64,000 nt of DNA from Panopea generosa (lineage: Eukaryota > Mollusca > Bivalvia > Adapedonta > Hiatellidae): assembly GCA_029582155.1 (NCBI GenBank), contig CM055909.1:20995262-21059261 (forward strand). Direction: 5' to 3'. Every line of letters starts with the position of its first letter. Position 1 is the stretch's first letter. A program made the position numbers and the translations under genes. Under the pieces are notes generated by a model. The model searched no databases. It saw nothing but the letters and a program-made list of their open reading frames with translations, and was not told the origin of the DNA. Below are positions 53,950 to 64,000 of the stretch, piece by piece.

Positions 53950-54111
53950 ATGGCTATTTACAATGCAGCACTAGCACTCAGTTTGTTGTTTCTAAATGTA
54001 TTAAATTTTCAGAAGAACGCTGGGTATTACGAATATAAGTATTCTCTACAGAGGAATTTGTTGCAGGAGAAAGAAAGAGAATTTTCGCAAAACCATGTGG
54101 TGCTAAATGAG
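53950..54111 (+). CDS. Possible first coding exon of a secreted protein
   Basis: An ATG in good context (agcATGG) starts 54 codons: a signal-peptide-like stretch (ALALSLLFLNVLNF) then a charged helix-like region (LQRNLLQEKEREFSQ). It runs into AATGAG then GTAATG, a usable phase-0 donor. The following intron would contain the 27-bp array. No second exon was found, so this is a weak call. Confidence 0.25.
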
Positions 54112-54189
54112 GTAATGTTGAATTTTACATTGAATTAAGACACATTAACATGCACTACAGGTCCTCCTTCTTGAGAAGATTGAAAGATG

Positions 54190-56905
54190 ATACAGTACAA
54201 ATATAGTAAATATTTGATACAGGTCACAGATGGTTTATATTTTTGATACATTTTACAGTTAGTATATATTTGATACAGGTCACATATAGAATATATTTGA
54301 TATAGGTCACATATAGTAAATATTGGATACAGGTCACAGATGGTTTATATTTTTGATACATTTTACAGTTAGCATAAATTTGATATAGGTCACATATAAA
54401 ATATATTTGATATAGGTCACAGATGGTATATAATTGAAACATTTTACAGTTAGTATATATTTATTACAGGTCACAGATAGTTTATATTTGATACAGGTCA
54501 CATATAGAATATATTTGATATAGGTCACATATAGTAAATATTTGATACAGGTCACAGATGGTTTATATTTTTGATACATTTTACAGTTAGTATATATTTG
54601 ATACAGGTCACATATAGAATATATTTGATATAGGTCACATATAGTAAATATTGGATACAGGTCACAGATGGTTTATATTTTTGATACATTTTACAGTTAG
54701 CATATATTTGATATAGGTCATATATAGTATATATTTGATATAGGTCATATATAGTATATATTTGATATAGGTCATATATAGTATATATTTGATATAGGTC
54801 ATATATAGTATATATTTGATATAGGTCATATATATATATATATTTGATATAGGTCACAGATGGTATATAATTGAAACATTTTACAGTTAGTATATATTCA
54901 ATACAGGTCACAGATAGTTTATATTTGATACAGATCACATATAGAATATATTTGATACAGGTCACAGAAAGTATTTAGTTGATACAGTTCACCGATATTG
55001 TATACTTGATATTCTGGTAAGTCACATAATAAAAATTATAGTATATATTTGTTACAGTTCACATATAATATATATTTGATATAGGTCACATATAGTATAT
55101 ATTTGATGCAGTTCACATATAGTATATATTTGATATAGGTAACATATGGTATAAATTTGATATAGGTCACATATAGCATATATTTGATATAGGTCACATA
55201 TAGTATATATTTGATACAGTTCACATATAGTATATATTTGATACAGTTTACATATAGTATATATTTGATATAGGTCACATATGGTATATATTTGATAAAG
55301 GTCACATATGGTATAAATTTGATATAGGTCACATATAGTATATATTTGATACAGTTCACATATAGTATATATCTGATAAAGGTCACATAAAGTATATATT
55401 TAATATAGGTCACATAAAGTATATATTTGATATAGGTCACATATAGTATATATTTGATAAAGGTCACATATAGCATATATTTGATAAAAGTCACATATAG
55501 CATATATTTGATATAGTTCACATATGGCATATATTTGATATAGGTCACATATAGCATATATTTGATATAGGTCACATATAGCATATATTTGATACAGTTC
55601 ACAAATAGTATATATTTGATAAAGGTCACATATAGTATATATTTGATATATATCACATATAGTATATATTTGATAAAGGTCACATAAAGTTTATATTTGA
55701 TACAGGTCACATATAGTATATATTTGATATAGGTGACATATAGAATATATTTGATATAGGTCACATATAGTATATATTTGATATAGGTCACATATAGTAT
55801 ATATTTGATATAGGTCACATATAGTATATATTTGATATAGTTCACATATGGTATATATTTGATATAGGTCACATATAGTATATATTTAATATAGGTCACA
55901 TATAGTATATATTTGATATAGGTCACATATAGTATATATTTGATATAGGTCACATATAGTATATATTTGATAAAAGTCACATATAGTAAATATTTGATAT
56001 AGGTCACATATAGCATATATTTGATATAGGTCACATATAGCATATATTTGATACAGTTCACATATAGTATATATTTGATACAGTTCACATATAGTATATA
56101 TTTGATATATATCACATATAGTATATATTTGATAAAAGTCACATATAGTATATATTTGATATATATCACATATAGTATATATTTGATATAGGTTAATATA
56201 GTATATATTTGATACACTTCACATACAGTATATATTTGATATAGGTCACATATAGTATATATTTGATATAGTTCACATAAAGTATATATTTGATAAAGGT
56301 GACATATAGTTTATATTTGATATAGGTCACATATAGTATATATTTGATATAGTTCACATATAGTATATATTTGATATAGGTCACATATAGTATATATTTG
56401 ATACAGTTCACATATAGTATATATTTGATATAGGTCACATATAATATATATTTGATACAGTTCACATATAGTATATATTTGATAAAGGTGACATATAGTA
56501 TATATTTGATACAGGTTACATATAGTATATATTTGATATAGGTCACATATAGTATATATTTGATATAGGTCACATATAGTATATATTTGATATAGTTCAC
56601 ATATAGTATATATCTGATATAGGTCACATATAGTATATTTTTGATATAGTTCACATATAGTATATATTTGATATAGGTCACATATAGCATATGTTTGATA
56701 TAGGTCACATATAGCATATGTTTGATAAAGGTCACATATAGATATATTTGATATAGGTTACATATGGTATATATTTGATAAAGGTCACATATAGTATATA
56801 TTTAATATAGGTCACATATAGTATATATTTGAAAACTGTTCACATAAGTTTATTTTCGATATAGTTGACATATAGTGTATATTTGATACAGTTTACATTA
56901 TTATA
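54190..56905. repeat. 27-bp minisatellite array (2.7 kb)
   Basis: About 100 units of gatataggtcacatatagta then tatattt. The first 800 bases also carry a longer period with ttttacagttagtatatatt and cacagatggtttatat. Most units contain GGTCA, often preceded by ATATA or ATAAA. The very long minus-strand frames (393, 180 and 137 codons; IKYILYVTY repeated) come from the 27-base period and are not genes. Confidence 0.95.
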
Positions 56906-56934
56906 GAATTCTTGAGAAAATATCTTCTTTACTT

Positions 56935-57340
56935 TACTGTTTATTATATTCATAAATGAATTAATCACAAATTTACATAATGATAGTGCGGATACCATTT
57001 TTATAAATTGACTCCATATGTTTCTCCTTCTTTTTGCAGACGATACTGTATTGTTTTCCTATTCAGCTAATGGCTTACATATTTTTATATATAACATGTT
57101 TACTGCAATACGTGGACTAATTTGGTGATGAAACCACAATAATAGTATGCAAACAAAGTACAGAACCGAACATACTGATTTACTTAATGGCAATTTTAAA
57201 CTTGACAATACATCAAATTTTACTAATCTGGCAATCACATTTTGTCTTCAAATGGCAATATTTCACTCACAGAAAGCGGTTGCAGAATATGCGATTAAAG
57301 CCCTGTTTTCACATTTTTCATTATATTTTCATACGATATA
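56935..57340 (+). mobile_element. LINE reverse-transcriptase fragment
   Basis: The string gacgatactgtattgttttc reads DDTVLF of the reverse-transcriptase YADD box. Then come EHTDLLNGNFKLDNTSNFTNL and AVAEYAIKALFSHFSLYF-type segments, the thumb region of bivalve non-LTR elements. Stops (for example near 57120) and frame changes show it is dead. The thumb part has a diverged copy at 60270-60450. Confidence 0.65.
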
Positions 57341-57519
57341 ATTATGTGTTATGTATCAAACTGTATGATAATTATATCGTTATTCTTGTATGGTATATAC
57401 GTATGTGTATATAGAAATGCATTTCTTTGTAATAATAAAAGTCAGGCGACCTCCGGTTGGGCGGCAAACATTTTCTTCACTGCGCTACTGTTTCACTTTA
57501 ATTCGATATGGTTGAGGGT

Positions 57520-57625
57520 ACAATTTTCCCTCAAAGCTATGAGGTGTGTCCTTGAGCAAAGCACCTTTGAGATGTAATACTAGTAACTTGTTCCGCAATC
57601 GAAGTAAAATAAATAAGTTTAAAAT
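57520..57625. repeat. Dispersed repeat fragment
   Basis: gtccttgagcaaagcacctt and ttgttccgcaatcgaag-taaaataaata resemble parts of 10430-10545. Confidence 0.4.
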
Positions 57626-58138
57626 TATAAATGTTATATATCTAAATAATGCAGCAAAATGACCAAGGGCCGAAAACTCACGAGGGTAGAATACAAGCAT
57701 ACACAAAGTAAAATTTACAATTTTAATTTTACATGAATAAAATTACGAATAACTAATTATACAATATATACAAATTAAAGATAATTACTCAACAAAAAAC
57801 ACATGATGGTATTAACACTTTTTTTTTACACAGTTCTATTTCCTACATGTTCCGTAATCTACATCGCGATACAAACTACTAAATATATCATTTGAATGTT
57901 GAAACTGTTTTTAAAAATGCACTACTATGGTATTTAAGATACTACTACGTCCGGATTACCGTAGATTTAGCATCACTCGTCCCTTGCGGCGGTGGCTATA
58001 TAAACTGGGTTGTCTTCCCTTCTCACGTCTAAACATCGTTAACGTAGCTGGCACATGTCTCGCTTACGTCTATGAACGGCTACAATATATATATATATAT
58101 ATAAACTCAGATTTATTAGTTACTCAAGTATGTAATGA
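57626..58138. other. No gene seen
   Basis: AT-rich with a short (AT)n at 58085-58102. Confidence 0.4.
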
Positions 58139-58139
58139 C

Positions 58140-58360
58140 ATGGCGTCTATTACTTACCATCTATCAATTTCCTGGTATTTTATCAATATATTATAACAGT
58201 GCATTCAATTCTTACCATCTAACAGTTTCATGGTAGATTTATCAACATATTATAACAGTGCATTCAATTCTTACCACCTAACAGTTTCATGGTAGATTTA
58301 ATAATATATGATAACATTTCATTCAATTCTTACTATCTGCAATGTCATGGTAGTTTAAAC
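58140..58360. repeat. 59-bp tandem repeat
   Basis: About 3.5 units of ttcttaccatctaacagttt, catggtagatttatcaacat then attataacagtgcattcaa. Confidence 0.85.
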
Positions 58361-59925
58361 AACATCTCATATATGACCTCCCGTCAATCTCAAAATAGCA
58401 ATTATATATCAACATAATTTCTCATTTATGATATAAACAGTTACAGACCAATTCTGTATCTATTCACTTTGTGAGTATTAGTATAAGCATCAACATTTAA
58501 TTACACATATCAAGCAATCAATTCTAACATGGTGAATTTCAATACTTCATCGTTTACATGATACCAGCTGCTCAAAATACGTCCTCAGTTTCCTCGGCCT
58601 TTATTCTAACAAAACGCTCCTCAATACCGTGGATGTGTATTAAATTACACACATTATCGTCGGAATGGATATAAACAATTTATACAACTTTACTTAGATC
58701 TGATTGTGTCAATATATATCTATCAGACAATTAAATACATTATAATATAAATTCCACATACCCATCTGCCGTTATGTAAAGGAACAGTAACATGCTCAAT
58801 CCTTCTCGTCACGCCAACTCCAAAGATGATTCTGCTAACAGGACAGTTTTCCCATAACACAGTCAGAATTTATAGCAAAACAGTCCATATACCTTAGCGA
58901 AACTGTGCAAAGCATGAAACAACATCGTACGATGCGAATTTTACGCTATTAGACCAATGTAAACTTAAATTATTTTAAGACAAACCCGTTTAATTATTTA
59001 ACTTTCTTAACACTTAATGGAATTTGATGAAATAAACTTCAAAATGATTAATTATTTTATCAAAGAATGAAAATGTATAAAGATCTTAAAAATGTTACTC
59101 CTATCGAGCTATCGGTACGTTTTAACAATTTCACGCTACCTGGCCTAAATATAGCCTATATCCCTACAATGGACACGTACTAGCTGACACTGCTAAATTA
59201 GGCCACAACAACCTAACTTTTTTCTAACATATAAAATGTTAAGAAATTACTATTATTATTAATATCCATTCCTATAAATAAAGCTAATTAGGGATCTTTT
59301 GTGTAATGTTTTGTTTTTTCAGCTTCTATAATATACATTGTGCGGCGAGTGTCGGTTATTTTATTGCACCCCGTTCTAACAACCATGCACATCCATCGAA
59401 TCATTCTCAACTGATCGACTCACAGGTGTTGCCTCTGACACATCTCATACACCAATTAATTTTGTACTGTTCTACATACCGAGAAGTGCACTTTAGGAGC
59501 ACTGAACACATTGCCAGCGGTTCTAAAAGTGTCTTGTTTTCATATGATAGTCCTCTGATAGTCAAAATATCCAGAAAAACATGAGGCTGACCAGATTGGA
59601 TTTTCACAACATCGGTCGTTTGATAACATCCTTAATGTTTGACAATTTTGCCCATTTCTTGCTGTGCATCACTACGCATCTTTAAATTGTTTTACATTCA
59701 TCTAACCCAATGTCATCCAGACTGGCAGAACTTAGGGAAATTTTCTAATGTACAAAGAAACATGACCACTTTAAGCGTTTTCAACAAAAACAATGTCCAA
59801 CTCATTTACATAGCGCTTATTTCTTTGGCGCAAGAATTTTGCTACCGCCACTAGGTGGATAACTGGTAAATTAGACCTGAACGATATATAACAAAAACAA
59901 TCTGATTTCTGGTAATTCGTGTGGT
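58361..59925. other. Intergenic, no gene supported
   Basis: The 92-codon open frame at 59306-59584 has no recognisable domain and no clear start context. Confidence 0.35.
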
Positions 59926-59927
59926 CG

Positions 59928-60078
59928 GGCTCGGCTAGCTCAGTGAGTGACGCGTCTGGTCGCCAGTTTGAATCCCTCCTTTACAAGTTTATATGATGAT
60001 TTGACATGAGCTGACTTTTACGGCAATACATCTCCCACCACTGACTGTGTGTGGAAGGCGACAATAACTTTCAGAAAT
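59928..60078 (+). repeat. tRNA-derived SINE head
   Basis: gggctcggctagctcagtga (A box) and tcgccagtttgaatccctcc (B box), then a body ending near gtgtggaaggcgacaataac. The anticodon region does not pair as a tRNA would. Confidence 0.55.
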
Positions 60079-60269
60079 AATGTATAAATACTTTCTTCAC
60101 TATGAAGTTTTAACTATTATAATAATACTGGTAATATTAAGATACTCTCGGAATATATTCGTAAATTGAAGAAAAATATAATGAATAACACTTACAATGT
60201 GATAGGGCGAGATAGCACCTCTTAACAAGAAAACTATGACTTAAACATTTTGCTTTATATGATGTTTAC

Positions 60270-60450
60270 TTAAATAAATGGACATGTTCGGTCAATACTA
60301 ATAAAAACACGTTAGTAGTATACAAACAGAGTACAACAATAGAACACACTGATTTGTTTTATTACAATTTTAAACTCGACAACACGTCAAAATTTGCATA
60401 TTGGGAATCACATTAAAATTTGATGGCAAATTTCAAAAATACAATTGTTA
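60270..60450 (+). mobile_element. LINE reverse-transcriptase thumb fragment
   Basis: gtatacaaacagagtacaac, aacacactgatttg and aattttaaactcgacaacac parallel 57150-57240. It reads EHTDLFYYNFKLDNTS. Confidence 0.5.
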
Positions 60451-60837
60451 TACGATCAAGGACTACAAGTATGTATGGCAATTTTTAACTTCTATGTATG
60501 TAAATTGTATGTTGCAACTTGATAATTAAAAATTACATTTACTCAAAATCCAATGTGTTTCCCCAGATGACTTCACCTATTGGTAACACAATGGTCAAAA
60601 ATAGCTTTAGGTAGCAGTGAACATTTATTTAATTTATTTTTTAAAAGGACGGCTATAAATATTACTTGTTCACAATAAAAGTATGCTCATTCAATTTGCA
60701 AATATCTGGGTTGATACACTTGTTGGAAATCTCTGATGTTAACTTTTGTTTGTCTAGCAGTCGTTTTGAAAGAACTATTTGCAAAGTAAGTTTGTAGCTG
60801 TTTCAAGAGTATAAAGAACAAAAGTGGAAAAGTGGAG

Positions 60838-60908
60838 TGCGTCGTCCGGTGGAAGAGCATAAGATCCAATATAGGGATTCGTGGGTTCGATTCATCATAC
60901 ATAAAAGT
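60838..60908 (+). repeat. tRNA-like SINE fragment
   Basis: gtccggtggaagagcataag and gattcgtgggttcgattcat are A- and B-box-like. Confidence 0.4.
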
Positions 60909-61270
60909 TAAAAACAATAAGTTGCTATTGTGAACCATTTTTATTCTATCCGCTTACCATATAAGAATTCGAGACAGCATTGTGTTTGTAAGATATGAAA
61001 TATGAAATATAGGAAAAATCAATTTTGTAAACAAGGAGTATATCCAAAACAACCCTATCAGTCAAAATACAAGGTAGCCCATCAATGTACCATGTCGCGC
61101 AAAAACTGGATCACATGTATTTGTATTTGGAATCCCTTTACCTGGCCCAATGACAAAACAATAATCATGTAACAAACATTTCTATGTCTGATCCCTCATC
61201 CCTATTTCTGCTTTGTGTTAATATGTCTTCATTTTATATGAATATATTTTGTTGTTGTTTTTTTCCGTGA

Positions 61271-61296
61271 GGGTGGGGGGGGGGGGGGGGGGGGGT
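61271..61296. repeat. G-run
   Basis: More than 20 G with one or two T at the start. Confidence 0.85.
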
Positions 61297-62337
61297 ACTT
61301 TTTAGTGTATGTATAGAGGGAAAGTGAGTAATGAGGGTGTGTGTTTGTGTATATACAGTATATATATACTATGATATTTTTCATATTAATATTATGTAAA
61401 ACCCACCATAATTATTTCTTTGAAATGAGGATATATCCATAGGGGCAAATTGTTTTGTCTTTGGGGTGGGTGGTAGTGAAACCAATTTTAGTACTTTTAC
61501 TTTCTGCATTCGTTACAACATGTCTCTTAGAGCTGTCAATATCGTTACTAGGAGTCGGGTTTGGAGCACTTTGATATATGAGACGCCACATGCTGAAATT
61601 TTCCGGACGATCGATAAGTCGTGATTTTGGGGAGAGAATATTCAATTGAAAGGGACGGGCTATGCACTAGCACCAATTTTCAGTCAATTAACTATAATTG
61701 CTATATTTAAGGGGCGTGCGTCGGATGTTCTGTTCGTCCTGAATCCGCTATTGAGCCGCTCTATATTTGTTTTATAAGGGGATCTGTGGTTTTATGGAGA
61801 GAGACCTACCTATCAGCAACATTTATTTTAATTCGTTACAAAAGGTTCATGTATTTCTGTAATGCTTACATTACAAATTTTTTTTCATTGAAGGTCAGTT
61901 TCACATAATGCCGAATGATGGCCGATAATGTACGCTAAAAGTAAACATATATGAATACATTTCCTGCCGAATGGAGAGAGTTTCTGCCAAATATATGAAT
62001 GTTTTTTTTATCCACCATGCTTAATTGATGTTATTTTGTCCTAGTTTATGTGAAGGTTTTATTCACATTGTAAAAATAGTGGAGGATTTTTGTACACTCT
62101 TTTAAAAATCTTGGTGTAGCTTTGTCCAGTATTTGAAAAAAATATTGGAGTAGTTTTTTGTACACCTATACAAAACTGCATGGGTCGATTTGCCCGTCTT
62201 CCGTAAAGATTAGTTTGATAGTGAATATAAGAAATAACGAATATCTTTTTCAACTCAAGCTTCGTACTTTACATAACATTTTTGAAAAAAAAAATCTCCT
62301 GCATAAAAGCCGCTGATTGCACGTGACACTACATGTA

Positions 62338-62510
62338 CTTTGTTAGGTGGTGAACAATTAGCAATTTGTACTACTTTGTTTGGTGGTGAACAATTATACA
62401 CGTATAAAAATTTGTACTACTTTGTTTTTTGGTGAACAATTAAAGATGTATAGCAATTTGTAAAATTTTGTTCGGTGGTGAACAATTATACATGGATAGC
62501 AATTTGGAAA
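62338..62510. repeat. 46-bp tandem repeat
   Basis: Four units of tttgtactactttgtttggt, ggtgaacaattatacacgta then tagcaa. Confidence 0.85.
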
Positions 62511-64000
62511 AAAGCTTATTCACAATTTGCATTCTAAAACTGATTGATATCATTAAAATGATTGTCAGTAATCGTATACGTCGTTTTGATTGTCCAATTA
62601 TGTTATAAGTTTATATTTGTATATAATAATACAACAGTCAGGATTGAAATGTCATTCTAATTATACAAAGGAATAAAAATTAATTGGTCAATTTAGCTGA
62701 ATTAGATTGCGGAACACACACTAATGGTACGTTGACTAAAGGAATTGCTGAACCGTTTTATTATTATGAGATCATGAAAACCGTCAACTGATCGTGAGAA
62801 AGGCAAACATCTGTTACACCATCGACATATATATCTCTTTGATCCTCTTTTTCAAAGGCTAATGCCACAGAAATGTAACATTACAAACGTACACAATGTT
62901 ATATCGCATTGGGAAACAGAATTATTAAGTAGTGCGATTTTGAGATCTTTAACGTTCAGAATTTGGTTTCCAAGGACAATCCTGGTACGACAGATTGTAT
63001 TTTCATTCGTCATTTTATTAAACAATAGTAATAAATATATCTTAATCTAGTTTACTATTACAGCTTGATATATTTTTTCCAATATTAAACTGAATGAGGT
63101 TTATAAACCCATGCAAAATGAAACGTATACATATTTGAGAAAAGAAAGCAATGCCATAACTATGAATGGTTTATCAACAATGAGAAATTACAATGAGGAG
63201 ATACACTCAGCACGTTTGAAAACGCACACATTTTTTAAAAATACATTATAATCCCGGTTCCAGCAAATGTTTTTCGAATTTAGAATTGTTTCATGATCAA
63301 TGTTTTCAATAATCAGTTAAAATTCAAAATAAATCAACCATAACATTTTATTAGAGCGTAACGTCAAACGTATACTTTTTCAATAAAGTCATGTTTTATT
63401 CAAATAACAAAATGTAACTTTTGGTTAAGTTTCATATGTAAGTATGGTATAGTCGATAAAACAACACAAAATAAATTGATACAATAATCACAGTTTTTAC
63501 ATTACTTTAAAGAGTCTGTACTTTTCAAGTTAACCGACTGTATAATTATTTACACCCTTTATGCACACACTTTTGGGATTAAAATGTCCAATTCATATTG
63601 GCTAATTGTCAAGCTTTATTTAAAAAAAAATAAACGTTAATTGTGCGTTTCATAAATGTTGAACAAAGTTAAAATATTCTTGTAAAAATCCTCACAAATA
63701 TTGACATGTTTACATCTTAGAAACAGACACCGACACATTCCTTAAATGTTGGAGTATTTTTTATTTTATTTTGTTTCAAATGCAATACATTAAGAACTAA
63801 AAATCTAAAAATAGACCGTTTCCACCTGTTGTTAATAAATGTATTGATTAAGTTTAATCTGCAAATAAAAACCTTGTATGTCATACATTAAAATATATTT
63901 TTGAGGTTTTTAGGCTAAGAAAAACTAGATTCATTGAATTGAATTGGAAACTGCACTGTCTAGATTTATATGTTACAGTGTTTGCCTGCGTAATGTGGTT
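62511..64000. other. Intergenic, no feature seen
   Basis: Uniform AT-rich DNA with no repeat, RNA gene or coding exon I can support. Confidence 0.4.

Noticed and set aside
54552-56735. Open frames of 137, 393 and 180 codons on the minus strand
   Set aside because: They translate a 27-base tandem repeat (IKYILYVTY over and over) whose period is a multiple of three; no start context, domain or splice signal.
59306-59584. 92-codon frame
   Set aside because: No recognisable motif, no partner exon.

Overview
The window is AT-rich eukaryotic DNA with multi-exon genes, GT-AG introns, many tRNA-headed SINE pieces, LINE 3' fragments, small foldback MITEs and exceptionally many minisatellites. The repeat types, the style of the LINE C-terminal domains and the gene families suggest a lophotrochozoan, most likely a bivalve mollusc. 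No rRNA, convincing tRNA gene, CRISPR or bacterial-type operon was seen.

Region 1 (1-32.2 kb) is the remarkable part. A 23-exon minus-strand gene can be traced by eye from an ATG at 26915 to a stop at 2232. Its domains, N to C, are a FAR1-like zinc region, a Mutator-type (MULE) transposase, a SWIM zinc finger, an acidic linker with one C2H2 finger, a Ulp1/SENP-type cysteine protease, a PHD-like finger and an unrecognised Cys/His-rich C-terminal domain. Splice phases agree at most joins, but several in-frame stops and two homopolymer slips show decay, assembly errors, or both. The gene is bracketed by two inverted copies of one repeat (186-1170 and about 29880-32237), each with a roughly 0.8 kb core and a 62-bp minisatellite. 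On the right, the core is also flanked by a 30-bp minisatellite in opposite orientation. Together they look like a giant foldback Mutator-superfamily element of about 32 kb. Its introns carry LINE, SINE, MITE and tyrosine-recombinase retroelement fossils.

Region 2 (33.2-39.0 kb) holds a minus-strand five-exon gene for a 409-residue type I membrane protein: signal peptide, an eight-cysteine module resembling TNF-receptor cysteine-rich domains, one sushi/CCP domain, one transmembrane helix and a long disordered tail. Its introns hold 41-bp and 30/60-bp minisatellites and a large CT microsatellite.

Region 3 (39-44 kb) has no gene and is full of repeats. Region 4 (44.4-46.2 kb) is a single-exon GMC-family FAD oxidoreductase (glucose/choline dehydrogenase-like) on the minus strand, interrupted by two one-base homopolymer slips. 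Region 5 (46.7-64 kb) is mostly repeats: a 74-bp minisatellite, SINEs, LINE fragments, a MITE with internal tandem units, a GTACA array and a 2.7 kb 27-bp array rich in AGGTCA half-sites. One possible first coding exon lies at 53950-54111.

Exon models and domain names come from reading the sequence; no database search was possible.
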